Shown here: in pieces, positions 7,975-17,415 of the stretch
How the letters are laid out: every line of letters starts with the position of its first letter
Position numbering within the stretch: the first letter of the stretch is position 1
DNA from: Streptomyces sp. TLI_105
GTDB lineage: Bacteria > Actinomycetota > Actinomycetes > Streptomycetales > Streptomycetaceae
Assembly (NCBI RefSeq): GCF_900105415.1
Contig: NZ_FNSM01000001.1
Span: 7,262,001-7,326,000 of the forward strand
Length of the DNA stretch: 64,000 nt
Direction: 5' to 3'
Made by a program: the position numbers and the translations under genes
The notes under the pieces: model-generated
Databases searched by the model: none
What the model was told of the DNA's origin: nothing
What the model saw: only the letters and a program-made list of their open reading frames with translations

Positions 7975-9351
7975 TCAGCCGCCCCGCCGGATCTTCGCCG
8001 CCCGGCGGGCCTCCGCCGTCTTGCGCGCCTCGGCGGCCCGGCGGGACTCGTTCTTCGCCCGGCCCGGGCGGCCCGGGACGGTGCCGATGCCCCGGAAGGC
8101 AGCCCCGCCGCGCCGGTCGCCCTCCTGGCTCGGCGCGCTGCCCTCGACCGGCACGCCCGAGGGCTTGCGGGCACCGGTGATGCGGGTCAGCTCGGCCTCG
8201 CCGGAGCGGACCCGGGTCTCGCGGGGCCGGATGCCGGCTTCCGTCATGAGGCGGGCCACGTCGCGGCGTTCCTCGGGCGTGACCAGCGTGACGACGAGGC
8301 CCGACTCGCCCGCGCGGGCGGTGCGCCCGCCGCGGTGCAGGTAGTCCTTGGAGTCGGCGGGCGGGTCGACGTTGACGACCAGGTCGAGCTCGTCGACGTG
8401 GATGCCGCGCGCCGCCACGTCCGTGGCGACCAGGACGGGGACCTCGCCGGTCCTGAAGCGGTCCAGGGTGCGGGTCCGCAGCGGCTGCGACTTGCCGCCG
8501 TGGAGCGCCGCCGCCCGCACGCCGCTGCCGAGGAGGTGCTTGGTGAAGCGGTCGACGGCGGCCTTGGTGTGCAGGAACATGATCACGCGCCCCTCACGGG
8601 CGGCGATCTCCGTGGCCGTGGCGAACTTGTCGGCGCCGTGCACGTGCAGCACGTGGTGCTCCATGGTGGAGACGGCGGCGGCCGAGGGATCGACCGAGTG
8701 GCCGGCCGGGTCCTGGAGGTAGCGCTCGACCAGCTCGTCGACGTCACGGTCGAGCGTCGCCGAGAACAGCATCCGCTGGCCGCCCTGCGGCACCTGGTCG
8801 AGCAGCTCCGTGACCTGCGGCAGAAAGCCCATGTCGGCCATCCGGTCGGCCTCGTCGAGGACGGTGACGAACACCCGGTCGAGACGGCAGTCCTTGCGCT
8901 CGACGAGGTCCATGAGCCGGCCGGGGGTGGCGATCAGGACCTCGGCCCCGTCGCGCAGCGCGCCGGCCTGACGCCCGATCGACATGCCGCCGACCACGGT
9001 CGCCAGGCGGAGCTTCAGGGCCTCGGCGTACGGGGCGAGGGCGTCGGTGACCTGCTGGGCCAGCTCGCGGGTGGGGACCAGGACCAGGGCGAGCGGCTTG
9101 CGGGCCTCGGCCCGGCGCCCGGCGATGCGGGCGAGGAGCGGCAGGCCGAACGCGAGCGTCTTGCCGGAGCCGGTCTGCCCGCGTCCGAGGACGTCGCGGC
9201 CCGCGAGGGCGTCCGGGAGCGTGGCGGCCTGGATCGGGAAGGGCGTCTCGACGCCGCGGCGGGTGAGCTCCGCGAGCAGGTCGGCCGGCAGGTCGAAGGC
9301 GGCGAAGGTCACGGCCGCCGCGGAGGCGTCCTTGTGGGGCGTGGTGTTCAT
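7975..9351 (-). CDS. DEAD-box ATP-dependent RNA helicase
   Basis: The 458 residues carry the full set of DEAD-box motifs: Q motif with FPIQ, GQTGSGKT (I), PTRELA (Ia), TPGR (Ib), DEAD (II), SAT (III), then the second RecA domain with FLHTK (IV), ATDVAARGIH (V) and HRGGRTARAG (VI). A basic C-terminal tail of about 80 residues, rich in Arg and Ala, probably binds RNA. Such helicases unwind short duplexes in ribosome assembly and mRNA decay, often under cold stress. The ATG at 9351 is chosen for AGGTG 5 nt upstream. The cold-shock protein gene lies directly upstream on the same strand, separated by a strong hairpin, which suggests shared use at low temperature. Confidence 0.93.
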   Translation of the reverse strand: MNTTPHKDASAAAVTFAAFDLPADLLAELTRRGVETPFPIQAATLPDALAGRDVLGRGQTGSGKTLAFGLPLLARIAGRRAEARKPLALVLVPTRELAQQVTDALAPYAEALKLRLATVVGGMSIGRQAGALRDGAEVLIATPGRLMDLVERKDCRLDRVFVTVLDEADRMADMGFLPQVTELLDQVPQGGQRMLFSATLDRDVDELVERYLQDPAGHSVDPSAAAVSTMEHHVLHVHGADKFATATEIAAREGRVIMFLHTKAAVDRFTKHLLGSGVRAAALHGGKSQPLRTRTLDRFRTGEVPVLVATDVAARGIHVDELDLVVNVDPPADSKDYLHRGGRTARAGESGLVVTLVTPEERRDVARLMTEAGIRPRETRVRSGEAELTRITGARKPSGVPVEGSAPSQEGDRRGGAAFRGIGTVPGRPGRAKNESRRAAEARKTAEARRAAKIRRGG

Positions 9352-9390
9352 GCGGCACCTGGTCCGTGGAGAAGTCCGGTAAACGCGACG

Positions 9391-9427
9391 GGCCGGGGCC
9401 CCCACCACACGGGTGGGGACCCCGGCC
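9391..9427 (-). terminator. Strong hairpin between the cold-shock gene and the helicase gene
   Basis: GGCCGGGG plus CCCCACC pairs with GGTGGGG plus CCCCGGCC around an ACAC-containing loop, a 15-bp stem with one mismatch. It lies 19 bp after the cold-shock gene and 40 bp before the helicase start. No T run is present, so it could be a terminator or a read-through-controlled element. Confidence 0.65.
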
Positions 9428-9445
9428 GCGTCGGACGTGTCAACG

Positions 9446-9649
9446 TCAGGCGGGGAGGATGTTCTCCGCCTGCGGGCCCTTCTGGCCCTGCGTGACGTCG
9501 AAGGTCACCTTCTGGCCTTCCTGGAGCTCACGGAAGCCGGAGGTGGCGATGTTGGAGTAGTGGGCGAACACGTCCGGGCCGCCACCCTCCTGCTCGATGA
9601 AGCCGAAGCCCTTTTCCGAGTTGAACCACTTCACGGTGCCAGTAGCCAT
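9446..9649 (-). CDS. CspA-family cold-shock protein
   Basis: This 67-residue single OB-fold protein has both RNA-binding motifs: [12 protein letters not shown] (RNP1 is KGFGFI) and VFAHYSNI (RNP2). It would bind single-stranded RNA or DNA and melt mRNA structure. A strong AAGGAG lies 8 nt before the ATG. The upstream region has a candidate -10 TAGAGT and about 165 nt of structured leader, unusual for a 204-bp gene and in line with post-transcriptional control. It lies just upstream of a DEAD-box helicase on the same strand. Confidence 0.96.
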   Translation of the reverse strand: MATGTVKWFNSEKGFGFIEQEGGGPDVFAHYSNIATSGFRELQEGQKVTFDVTQGQKGPQAENILPA

Positions 9650-9814
9650 GTCATATCTCCTTCGGGGCGTAGCCCTGGGAGCCGCACTGTGCGGATCCCG
9701 GCGTCGCCGTGATGATTGCCCCGTCCGGAAAACTGCACCGAAAACACATCAAGTGCCTGACGATGTCGAATCGTCGAAGGCACTTGTAAGCATTGGGAAC
9801 CACAACTGCAACTG
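9650..9814 (-). promoter_or_regulatory. Long structured 5' leader of the cold-shock gene
   Basis: If transcription starts about 7 nt after TAGAGT (9821-9826, minus strand), the leader is about 165 nt. It contains CAAGTGCCT (9750-9758) pairing with AGGCACTTG (9778-9786), and inside it GACGAT (9759-9764) pairing with ATCGTC (9770-9775) around a GTCGA loop, together a 15-bp stem with a 2-nt bulge. The leader is also AT-richer than its surroundings. Enterobacterial cspA leaders act as RNA thermosensors; the same here is an inference. Confidence 0.5.
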
Positions 9815-9820
9815 GTCTCG

Positions 9821-9847
9821 ACTCTAGCACGGCCTCGACGGCCGTGC
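9821..9847 (-). promoter_or_regulatory. Candidate promoter of the cold-shock gene with abutting palindrome
   Basis: On the minus strand TAGAGT (9821-9826) fits a -10 hexamer. Directly upstream is the perfect inverted repeat GCACGGCC-TCGAC-GGCCGTGC (9827-9847), placed between -10 and -35, a position suited to an operator. No -35 consensus is seen. Confidence 0.4.
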
Positions 9848-9871
9848 ACGAAAAATGTCCGGTTTTCCTGA

Positions 9872-10681
9872 TCATTTTGTTGAGCCGGTCCGGACGCCGG
9901 TACGGGCGGGCGCATCGGCCCCGAGTCCGCGGCCGCTCCGGGCCGTGAGGGTGAACGTGACCGTGATGAGCAGCGCCCAGGCTCCGAACTTCGTGAGGGA
10001 GACCGGCTGCCAGCCGTTCAGCTGGTCCGGGTAGCTCCAGGCGCCGACGTACGTGGCCGCGTTCTCGGCGACCCAGAGGAAGAAGCCGATCAGGACGAAG
10101 GACAGGGCCAGGGGCATCCGGTGGTCGCTCTCGCCGATCCGGAACCGGACCCAGGTCCCCGCCGTCGCGGCGAGCAGCAGCGCGGCCAGGGCCCAGCGGG
10201 CGTCGGGCAGCCAGTGGTGGCTGAAGAAGTTCACGTACACGGCCCCGGCGAGGACCGCCGTGATCCGGGGCCGGTAGCCCGTGAGCCGCAGGTCGAACAG
10301 GTGCCAGGCGCGGCAGACGTAGCTGCCGAGCGCCGCGTACAGGAACCCGCCGTACAGCGGCACGCCGCCGAACTTCGTCAGGGCGTCCTCCGGATAGCTC
10401 CACGAGCCCATCCGCACCTTGACGAGCTCGAAGAGGAGGCCGATGGCATGGCACCCGGCGATCACGGCGACGTCCCGGCCGGTGTCCCAGCCGACCTTCC
10501 ACGCGAGGACGGTGAGCCCGACGCCGTACAGGAGCAGCAGGTCGTAGCGGGCGACCGGCAGGTCGGGCAGCAGGGCCGAGACGGCGATGCCGCCGACGAG
10601 CGCGACGGCGAAGGCGCAGCAGCGCGCCTCCAGGAGCGCGAAGCGCAGCAGCTGACGTATCCCGTGGGTGAGCGTCTCCAT
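9872..10681 (-). CDS. DUF817-family integral membrane protein
   Basis: The 269-residue product has about eight hydrophobic segments. It shows features I associate with DUF817: a GSWSYPEDALTKFGGVPLY motif, an AWHLFDLRLTGY loop, YVNFFSHHWLPD and a second GAWSYPDQLNGW repeat near the C-terminus. The family has no established function. The chosen ATG lacks a Shine-Dalgarno sequence, and an upstream in-frame start at 10753 would lie inside the terminator of the preceding gene and is unlikely. The gene follows the GAPDH gene on the same strand but is separated from it by a very strong terminator. Confidence 0.8.
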   Translation of the reverse strand: METLTHGIRQLLRFALLEARCCAFAVALVGGIAVSALLPDLPVARYDLLLLYGVGLTVLAWKVGWDTGRDVAVIAGCHAIGLLFELVKVRMGSWSYPEDALTKFGGVPLYGGFLYAALGSYVCRAWHLFDLRLTGYRPRITAVLAGAVYVNFFSHHWLPDARWALAALLLAATAGTWVRFRIGESDHRMPLALSFVLIGFFLWVAENAATYVGAWSYPDQLNGWQPVSLTKFGAWALLITVTFTLTARSGRGLGADAPARTGVRTGSTK

Positions 10682-10738
10682 GGCCGGAGGGACGTCGGCG
10701 GACCGTGATCGGTTCGCCGGCCCCGGTGGGGGCGAAAA

Positions 10739-10783
10739 GGCGGCGCGCCGCACCCCCGGAGATGGGGGGTGCGGCGCGCCGCC
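10739..10783 (-). terminator. Intrinsic terminator of the GAPDH gene
   Basis: A perfect 19-bp stem, GGCGGCGCGCCGCACCCCC (10739-10757) against 10765-10783, closes a 7-nt loop. On the minus strand it is followed at once by TTTT (10735-10738). This is one of the clearest intrinsic terminators in the window. Confidence 0.9.
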
Positions 10784-10805
10784 GTGCCGTCGGGCGTGCC
10801 GGAGA

Positions 10806-12251
10806 TCAGACCGCCGGGGACGGGAAGGTCGGGTACTCCACGCCGGAGACGTGCTGGACGACCCGGATGACCTGGCACGAGTAGCCGAACTCGTTGTCGT
10901 ACCACAGGTACAGGATCGCGTTGTCGCCGTCGACCTTGGTCGCGCCGGCGTCGACGATGGACGCGTGGCGCGAGCCGACGAAGTCCATCGAGACGGCGTC
11001 GGGGGCCGTGGTGAAGTCGATCTGGCGCTTCAGCGGCGAGTGCAGCGAGACGTCGCGGAGGTACTCGAGGACCTCCTCGCGGGTGGTCTCGCGGCCCAGG
11101 CGCAGGCTCAGGATGGCGATCGAGACGTCCGGGACAGGGACGCGGATCGAGCTGCCGGTGATCGGCGCCTTCAGGTCGGGCAGCGCCTTGGCCACGGCGG
11201 AGGCGGCACCCGTCTCCGTGATGACCATGTTGAGCGGCGCGGAGCGGCCGCGGCGGTCGGCCTTGTGGTAGTTGTCCAGCAGGTTCTGGTCGTTCGTGAA
11301 CGAGTGGACCGTCTCCACGTGGCCGCGCAGCACGCCGTACTCGTCGTCCATGGCCTTCAGCGGCGGGACGATCGCGTTGGTGGTGCAGGAGGCGCAGGAC
11401 AGGATCTGCTCGTCCGGCTTCACCGTGTCGTGGTTGACGCCGTGCACGATGTTCGGCACGTCGCCCTTGCCGGGCGCGGTCAGGACGACCTTGTCGATGC
11501 CGGGGCGCAGGTGCTTGGAGAGGCCCTCGCGGTCCCGCCACTTGCCGGTGTTGTCGATGAGGATGGCGTTGTCGATGCCGTACGCCGTGTAGTCGACCTC
11601 GGAGGGGTCGTTGGCGTAGATCACCTTGATCGTGTTGCCGTTGGCGACGATGGTGCTGTTCGCCTCGTCGACCGTGATCGTGCCCTGGAACTGGCCGTGG
11701 ATGGAGTCGCGGCGCAGCAGCGAGGCGCGCTTCACGAGGTCCTGGTCGCCGCCGCCGCGGACGACGATCGCGCGCAGGCGCAGACCGTTGCCGGAGCCGG
11801 CCTTCTCGATGAGGAGACGGGCGACGAGGCGGCCGATGCGGCCGAAGCCGTAGAGGACGACGTCGCGTCCGTCACGGCGCTCGATCTTGTTCTCGCCGAT
11901 GGCGCCCGCGACGGCCTCGGCGGTGAACTCCGCCACCGAGAGACCGCGGTCGTCGGTCTTGTAGTCGGCGGCCAGCACGCCGATGTCGATCTGGCACGGG
12001 CCCAGGTCGAGCGTCGTGAGCGTCTCGAGGAACGGCAGCGTCTCGGTGACCGAGAGCTCCTCGCCGTCGATCTGCCGGGCGAAGCGGTGGGTCTTGAGGA
12101 TGCTGACCACCGACTTGTTCACCAGGGAGCGGCTGTGGACCAGGACGGTGACGTCCTGCTCCCGGTGCAGCTTCCCGATGATCGGGATCATCGACTCCGC
12201 GATCTCCTCGCGGTTCTTCCAGCTGGTGAACGAGTCGTCATTGACAGTCAC
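10806..12251 (-). CDS. gap: Glyceraldehyde-3-phosphate dehydrogenase, long actinobacterial form
   Basis: At 481 residues it is about 140 longer than classical GAPDH. The extra residues form an N-terminal segment (1-125) before the Rossmann domain, whose NAD-binding motif is GFGRIGR. The catalytic Cys sits in SCASCTTN (about residue 289), and HSFTNDQNLLDN and WYDNEFGYSCQV are conserved GAPDH motifs. It interconverts glyceraldehyde 3-phosphate and 1,3-bisphosphoglycerate in the cytosol. Long forms are a known subgroup, usually paralogous to the main glycolytic enzyme and sometimes linked to gluconeogenesis. The start is GTG with no clear Shine-Dalgarno sequence, and an AAGATAATCTT palindrome lies immediately upstream. 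It is divergent from the SARP gene at 12390. Confidence 0.93.
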   Translation of the reverse strand: MTVNDDSFTSWKNREEIAESMIPIIGKLHREQDVTVLVHSRSLVNKSVVSILKTHRFARQIDGEELSVTETLPFLETLTTLDLGPCQIDIGVLAADYKTDDRGLSVAEFTAEAVAGAIGENKIERRDGRDVVLYGFGRIGRLVARLLIEKAGSGNGLRLRAIVVRGGGDQDLVKRASLLRRDSIHGQFQGTITVDEANSTIVANGNTIKVIYANDPSEVDYTAYGIDNAILIDNTGKWRDREGLSKHLRPGIDKVVLTAPGKGDVPNIVHGVNHDTVKPDEQILSCASCTTNAIVPPLKAMDDEYGVLRGHVETVHSFTNDQNLLDNYHKADRRGRSAPLNMVITETGAASAVAKALPDLKAPITGSSIRVPVPDVSIAILSLRLGRETTREEVLEYLRDVSLHSPLKRQIDFTTAPDAVSMDFVGSRHASIVDAGATKVDGDNAILYLWYDNEFGYSCQVIRVVQHVSGVEYPTFPSPAV

Positions 12252-12301
12252 AAGATTATCTTTCGAGCTAGGCGGCGCTCATATGGTAACCCCCGGTCGG
12301 T

Positions 12302-12313
12302 TTGATCAATCAA
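12302..12313. promoter_or_regulatory. Palindrome in the gap/SARP divergent promoter region
   Basis: TTGAT-CA-ATCAA is a perfect 5-bp inverted repeat in the 138-bp divergent region, 51 bp from the gap start and 77 bp from the SARP start. It is a candidate operator; the binding protein is unknown. Confidence 0.3.
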
Positions 12314-12389
12314 GGGGTGCCGAACCGTACGATGGGTCACGTCGGGAGCCGCCGCGGTCGGGCGGACCCACCTACCAGGATGCGGGGGC

Positions 12390-15300
12390 ATGGTGGTGAA
12401 GTTCGGGCTGCTCGGATCACTCGTCGTCCACGACGGGACGGAGCTGCGGCCGGTGCCCGGCCCCAAGGTCCGCGTCCTCCTCGCCGCACTGCTGCTCCAG
12501 GCCAACCGCCCGGTCTCCCGGGACGCCCTCAAGGAAGCCCTCTGGGGCGACTCGATCCCCGCCAGCGCCGACGCGGCCCTCGCCAACCACCTCACCAGGC
12601 TCCGCCGCGTCCTCGCCGCCGCCGACGGCGGGACCGACGAGCGGCTGCGCACCGTCGCCCCCGGCTACCAGCTGATCGTCCACGAGGACGAACTCGACGC
12701 CGACGCCTTCGAGGCCCGGGTCCGGGCCGTGCGGCAGGCGCACCAGCGGGAGGACTGGGAGGCGGTCCGCCGGGAGGCCGCCCTCGCCATGTCCTTATGG
12801 CGCGGCACCCCCCTCGCGGACCTCGCCCCCTTCTCCGACACCGAGGGGCCCGCGCTCCGCGTCCACCAGCTCGTGGAGGCACGCCTCCAGGCCCTCGAAT
12901 GGAGCTTCGGCGCCGAGCTGTGCCTCGGCCGCCACCACGAGGCCGTCGCCCCGCTCGCCACCCTTGCGGGGGAGCACCCGCTGCGCGAGGGCTTCCACCG
13001 GCGCCTCATGCTCGCCCTTCACCGCTCCGGACGCCAGGCCGAGGCCTTCTCCGTCTTCCACCGGCTGCGCCGGAACCTGGTCGACGAGCTCGGCACGGAA
13101 CCCGGCGCCGCCGTCCAGGAGGCCTACGCGGAGATGCTCGCGGGCGAACCCGCGCCCGACCCCGCCCCCCGTCCCGCCTCGGCCCGCCCGCCCTTCCAGC
13201 TGCCCTGCGAGAGCGAGGCCTTCACGGGCCGGGAGAACGAGGCGGCGACCGTACTGGCGCTGCTGGGGGTACGACCCGAGGACGACGAGCCCGAGCCGGA
13301 ACCCCCTGGAGCGGTCGCCTCCCTGGACCGGGGCGCCGGGCCCGGCGCGGCCGAGGGCACGGGCGCGGACCCGGGCGGCGCCGGCCGTACGGGCACGGGT
13401 GCCGGCCCTGGCGGAGCCGGTGGTACGGGCGGCAGCGGCGGCCTCCGCGCGGTCGGCCGCACGGGCGCGGACCCCGGCGGAGCCGGTCACGCGGGTGCGA
13501 GTGCGGACGGTGGGGTTCGGAGCGGGGACGCTCGGGCTCGGGCCGTCGTGATCTCCGGCATGGGCGGGGTCGGCAAGACCGCTCTCGCGATGCACGTGGC
13601 GCACCGGGTGCGCGAGGCCTTTCCGGACGGCGCCCTCTACGCCGACCTGCGCGGCTACGGCGCCGGCGGCGCGCGCACGGCCCATGAACTGCTCGCCCGG
13701 TTCCTGTCCGACCTGGGCGTCCGCCAGGACGCCCTGCCCGAGGACACCGATGACCGCGCCCTCCTCTTCCGGTCGGCGCTCGCCGAGCGCCGCGTGCTCC
13801 TGGTCCTCGACAACGCGCGCAACGCCGCCCACGTCGCACCCCTGCTGCCGGCCGGCGGGCACAGCGCCGCCCTGATCACCAGCCGCCAGCTGCTCGCCGA
13901 CCTGCCGCGCTCCGCCAGGGTCCCGCTGTCCCCGCTGCCCGAGCCCGACCAGTACGCGCTCCTCGCCAAGCTCGCCGGCGCCGAGCGGGTACGGAGCGAG
14001 CCCGCGGCCCTGGCCGCCATCATGGCCGCCTGCGGAGGCCTGCCGCTCGCCCTGCACATCGTCGGCGGCCGGCTGGCCTCCCGGCCCTCCTGGCCCCTCG
14101 CGCTCCTGGCGAAACGACTCACCCCCCACCAGGGCCGGCTGGAGACCCTCGCCATGGGGGAGTTCGACGTCCGCCGCACCTTCGCCATGAGCTACGTGGC
14201 CATGCGGGACAGCGAGCAGCCCCTGGAGCGCGAGGCCGCCCGCGCCTTCAGGCTCCTGGGGCGGGTGTGGCCGGCCCACGCGGTCACCCCGCAGTCCGCC
14301 GCGGCGCTCCTCGACGTCACGGAGGCCCGGGCCGCCGTCGTCCTCGACGTCCTCGCCGACGCCCACCTCGTCCTCAACCCCGAGCCCGACCGGTACCTGC
14401 TGCACGACCTGCTCGGCGAGTACGCGGCGCAGCGGGACGAGGAGGACACCGAGCAGGAGCGCACCACGGCCCTGACCCGGCTGCTCTCCTGGTACGCCGC
14501 CGCCCTCGCGGCGGCGACGCTGGTCGCCACCCGCGAGACGCAGTCCCCACCCCCGCTCGGCGGGGAGGCCGTGAAGAACCTGGCGCTGCCCGAGTTCGCG
14601 GACGACGACGAGGCGATCCGGTGGACCGCGAGGGAGCTGCCGGCCGTCCGGGACGCCCTCACCCGCGCCGGGGAGCTCGGCCGCTCCGACATCGCCTGGC
14701 GGATCGCCGTGGGCCTCTTCGGCCACGCGAGCACGCACTGGTGGACGGGGGAGTGGGACGCCTGCCTGGAGCAGGCCATGGACATCGCCCGCAGGCACGA
14801 CGACCGGCTGGGGCAGGCCTGGCTGCACCGGCGCACGGCCGTCGCCCACGGCATGGCCTTCCGGAACGAGGCCTGCCTGGCGCACCTCAGGATCGCCCTG
14901 GACCTCTTCACCGAGCGCGCGGACCTCACGGCCCAGGCGTCGATCCGCGGCAACATGGCGGCGGTGTACCTGCAGCTGGAGGACTCCGAGCGCGCCCTCG
15001 TCCACGCCGAGCGCTCCCGCGATCTCTACGGCGCGATCCGCAACCCCCGCGGCGAGGCGCTCATCCTCAGCCGGATCGCGGACGTTCACAAGATGCGCGG
15101 CGAGTCGGACCTGGCGGCCGCGGACTACCGGCGGGTCATCGAGCTGATCAGAGGGACCGGGCACGGGGTGTTCCTCGCCACCGCCCTCACCAACTACGGC
15201 GACGTGCTGCGCCTCCTCGGGGACCGCGACGAGGCCTTCGAGGTCCTGGCGGAGGCGCTCGCCATCCGGCTCCGGATGGACGACCACGGGGGCACGGCCG

Positions 15301-15500
15301 ACTGCCTCGTCTTCACGGCCCGGGCCCACCACCACGTCGGGGAGTGGGACGCGGCCCGCGAGACCTGGGAGTGGTGCCTGGAACTGGCCCGCCGGTACCA
15401 CCTCGCCAAGCGGATCGACGAGTGCCTGGAGGGCCTGAGGGCCCTCGCCTCCCAGGCGCCGGCGTCCGACCGGCTCGTGATCGACGACGTCCGTCACTGA
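12390..15500 (+). CDS. AfsR/SARP-type regulator (BTAD, NB-ARC, TPR) containing a TTA codon
   Basis: The 1036 residues form a complete large SARP: winged-helix DNA-binding domain (about 1-90), BTAD (about 95-245), a Gly/Ala-rich low-complexity linker (about 305-380), NB-ARC ATPase with Walker A GMGGVGKT (390-397), Walker B LLVLDN and CGGLPLAL, and a C-terminal TPR region (about 760-1020). Such proteins activate secondary-metabolite clusters, with ATP binding as a switch. Residue Leu136 is encoded by TTA (12795-12797), so full-length translation should depend on the bldA tRNA and be delayed to late growth. The 3' end overlaps the convergent GNAT gene by 7 bp. The target cluster is not identifiable here. 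Confidence 0.92.
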   Translation: MVVKFGLLGSLVVHDGTELRPVPGPKVRVLLAALLLQANRPVSRDALKEALWGDSIPASADAALANHLTRLRRVLAAADGGTDERLRTVAPGYQLIVHEDELDADAFEARVRAVRQAHQREDWEAVRREAALAMSLWRGTPLADLAPFSDTEGPALRVHQLVEARLQALEWSFGAELCLGRHHEAVAPLATLAGEHPLREGFHRRLMLALHRSGRQAEAFSVFHRLRRNLVDELGTEPGAAVQEAYAEMLAGEPAPDPAPRPASARPPFQLPCESEAFTGRENEAATVLALLGVRPEDDEPEPEPPGAVASLDRGAGPGAAEGTGADPGGAGRTGTGAGPGGAGGTGGSGGLRAVGRTGADPGGAGHAGASADGGVRSGDARARAVVISGMGGVGKTALAMHVAHRVREAFPDGALYADLRGYGAGGARTAHELLARFLSDLGVRQDALPEDTDDRALLFRSALAERRVLLVLDNARNAAHVAPLLPAGGHSAALITSRQLLADLPRSARVPLSPLPEPDQYALLAKLAGAERVRSEPAALAAIMAACGGLPLALHIVGGRLASRPSWPLALLAKRLTPHQGRLETLAMGEFDVRRTFAMSYVAMRDSEQPLEREAARAFRLLGRVWPAHAVTPQSAAALLDVTEARAAVVLDVLADAHLVLNPEPDRYLLHDLLGEYAAQRDEEDTEQERTTALTRLLSWYAAALAAATLVATRETQSPPPLGGEAVKNLALPEFADDDEAIRWTARELPAVRDALTRAGELGRSDIAWRIAVGLFGHASTHWWTGEWDACLEQAMDIARRHDDRLGQAWLHRRTAVAHGMAFRNEACLAHLRIALDLFTERADLTAQASIRGNMAAVYLQLEDSERALVHAERSRDLYGAIRNPRGEALILSRIADVHKMRGESDLAAADYRRVIELIRGTGHGVFLATALTNYGDVLRLLGDRDEAFEVLAEALAIRLRMDDHGGTADCLVFTARAHHHVGEWDAARETWEWCLELARRYHLAKRIDECLEGLRALASQAPASDRLVIDDVRH

Positions 15501-16135
15501 GCCGACGAGCGGCGCTCCCGGACGGCGGCGAGGCGCTCCTCGAGCGCCGCGCGGCGCTCGGGCCACTCCTCGGCGACGATCGAGAAGACGGCGGAGTCCC
15601 GGAGGCGGCCCTCCTCACCCGGGGCCCAGGAGGCGGCCCAGTTGCGCAGGACGCCCTCGAAGCTCGCGCCGACGCTCGCGATCGCGGCCCGCGAGCGGGC
15701 GTTGCGGGCGTCGGTCCTGAGGTCGACCCGGGCCACCTCCCAGCTCTCGAAGGCGTGCCGGAAGAGCAGGTACTTGGCCTCGGTGTTCACCCCGGTGCCC
15801 TGGGCGGAGGCCGCGAGCCAGGTGAAGCCGATCTCGATCGCGCACAGGCCCTCCCCGGAGGGCCACGGGCGCGGATCCAGGAAGGCGGTGGCGCCGACCA
15901 CCCGGCCGGTCGCCGGGTCGACCTGGACGTACGGGGCCACCCTGCCGTCGGCGGCGCGGCCGAGCTGCGCGTCGATGTAGGCCGCGGTCGCCTCCCGGCG
16001 CGGCACCCAGGTGAACCCGTACGAGTCCCTGTTCTCCTCCGCCGCCTCCGCGAGGCCGTCGGCGTGGTGGTGCCCCAGCGGCTCCAGGCGGACGAACTCG
16101 CCCTCCAGAAGTGGCCCTTCCAGCGTGAAACCCAT
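15494..16135 (-). CDS. GNAT-family N-acetyltransferase (RimJ/RimL-like)
   Basis: The 213-residue protein shows the RimJ-like GNAT order: an N-terminal strand with [11 protein letters not shown], a VVGATAFLD strand, [22 protein letters not shown], which matches the acetyl-CoA-binding loop (Q/RxxGxG/A as AQGTGV), and [25 protein letters not shown] near the C-terminus. It would transfer an acetyl group from acetyl-CoA to an amine, possibly a protein N-terminus or a small molecule; the substrate is unknown. The ATG at 16135 begins the conserved fold. Its last 7 bp overlap the end of the SARP gene on the other strand. Confidence 0.88.
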   Translation of the reverse strand: MGFTLEGPLLEGEFVRLEPLGHHHADGLAEAAEENRDSYGFTWVPRREATAAYIDAQLGRAADGRVAPYVQVDPATGRVVGATAFLDPRPWPSGEGLCAIEIGFTWLAASAQGTGVNTEAKYLLFRHAFESWEVARVDLRTDARNARSRAAIASVGASFEGVLRNWAASWAPGEEGRLRDSAVFSIVAEEWPERRAALEERLAAVRERRSSAQ

Positions 16136-16280
16136 CAGTCCGCACCCCGTACGTCGTGTCGAGCCGTCCAAGATCGTTCGATCAGGGTGCAGGGTCGCAG
16201 AGCGGGGGCCGGGGCGGCATCTCGATTTCGTCCGGCGGCCGGGCGATTTCGTTCGGCAGTCAGGCGATTTCGCCCGGTGG

Positions 16281-17312
16281 TCAGCCGAAGGCGAGGGTCC
16301 GGAAGTCGTCCCTGACCCGGGCCAGCGGGCCTGGGTCCCGGGTGAGGCGGAGCCGGTTGGTGAGCAGGACGGCCCAGCGGCCGCGCGCGGGCGACACCCA
16401 CAGGGCCGTGCCGGTGAAGCCGAAGTGCGCCCAGACGTCCTCCGCAGGTTCCGTGCCCGGCGCCGGGTGCCAGAACAGCCCGCGCGGCGGGAGGAGCCGG
16501 CCGGTGCGGACGCGCAGCGAGGCGGCCGTCCACTCGGCGGAGAAGGTGCCGGGCACCGGGACGAGCAGGTGGCGCAGGAACCGGCCGATGTCGGCGGTGG
16601 TGGTGAAGACCCCCGCGATCCCGCAGGCGCCGCCGAGGAGCCGGGCCGAGAAGTCGTGGACGGTGCCCCGGAGCGGGGCGCCCCTCTCCGCGTCGTACTC
16701 GGTGGGCGCGCACCGCTCCCTGACCTCGGCGGGCAGCGGCCCGTACCGGGTCTCCGTCATCGCGAGGGGCGTCCAGATCCGGTCCTCGGCGAGCCGGGGG
16801 AGCGGCTGTCGGGTGAGGTGCTCGGCGAGGTAGCCGAGGACCAGCGCCGCCCGGTCGGTGTACGCGACGGCCTCGCCGGGCCGGTGCCGCAGGGGCTCGG
16901 CGAGGACGCCGTCGCGGACGTCCTGCGGATCGGAGCCGTACAGGTGCCGGAGGTTGGCGCGGAGCGGCAGGCCCGCGGTGTGGGTGAGGAGGTGGTGCGC
17001 CGTCGCCCCGGCGAGCGGCCGGCCCGCGGCCTCGGGCCAGTACGAGCCGAGCGGGGCGGACAGGTCGAGCTTCCCGGCGTCGACGAGCGTGCCGACGACC
17101 GCCCAGACCGCGAGGATCTTGGTGAGGCTCGCGACGTCGAAGAGGGTGTCCGGGCGCGTCGGTGCGCCGGGGTGGGCCGGGTCGAGCAGCCCGACCGCCC
17201 CGGAGGAGAGGGTCGTACGGGCGTCGCCCACGGCCCATGCGGCGCCCGGGTACGTGCCCGCCCGCGCCGCCTCGTCGAGGAGCCGCTCGAAGGGGTCGCT
17301 GCGCTGTGCCAA
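16281..17312 (-). CDS. Class C beta-lactamase-related serine hydrolase
   Basis: The 343-residue protein has SLTK (SxxK nucleophile and lysine, about residues 63-66), AYTD where the family has YxN, and HFGFTG where it has a KTG/HxG motif, in the usual order and spacing. It lacks a signal peptide, so it is probably cytosolic. Such proteins include esterases, D-aminopeptidases and penicillin-binding relatives; replacement of Asn by Asp in the second motif argues against a classical beta-lactamase. The start is TTG, supported by GGAGG 7 nt upstream. Confidence 0.87.
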   Translation of the reverse strand: MAQRSDPFERLLDEAARAGTYPGAAWAVGDARTTLSSGAVGLLDPAHPGAPTRPDTLFDVASLTKILAVWAVVGTLVDAGKLDLSAPLGSYWPEAAGRPLAGATAHHLLTHTAGLPLRANLRHLYGSDPQDVRDGVLAEPLRHRPGEAVAYTDRAALVLGYLAEHLTRQPLPRLAEDRIWTPLAMTETRYGPLPAEVRERCAPTEYDAERGAPLRGTVHDFSARLLGGACGIAGVFTTTADIGRFLRHLLVPVPGTFSAEWTAASLRVRTGRLLPPRGLFWHPAPGTEPAEDVWAHFGFTGTALWVSPARGRWAVLLTNRLRLTRDPGPLARVRDDFRTLAFG

Positions 17313-17415
17313 GGCGTGCCTCCGACGGTCCGGGGAGGTTCGGGGAGGGCCGTCGGGAGACCGACGGACCGCGCTCCGAAGTCATGCCCCGGGCATACCG
17401 GAAGACACCCTTCCG

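Noticed and set aside
16281..17312. Beta-lactamase resistance gene
   Set aside because: The YxN motif is altered to YTD and there is no signal peptide, so resistance is not supported; kept as a general serine hydrolase.
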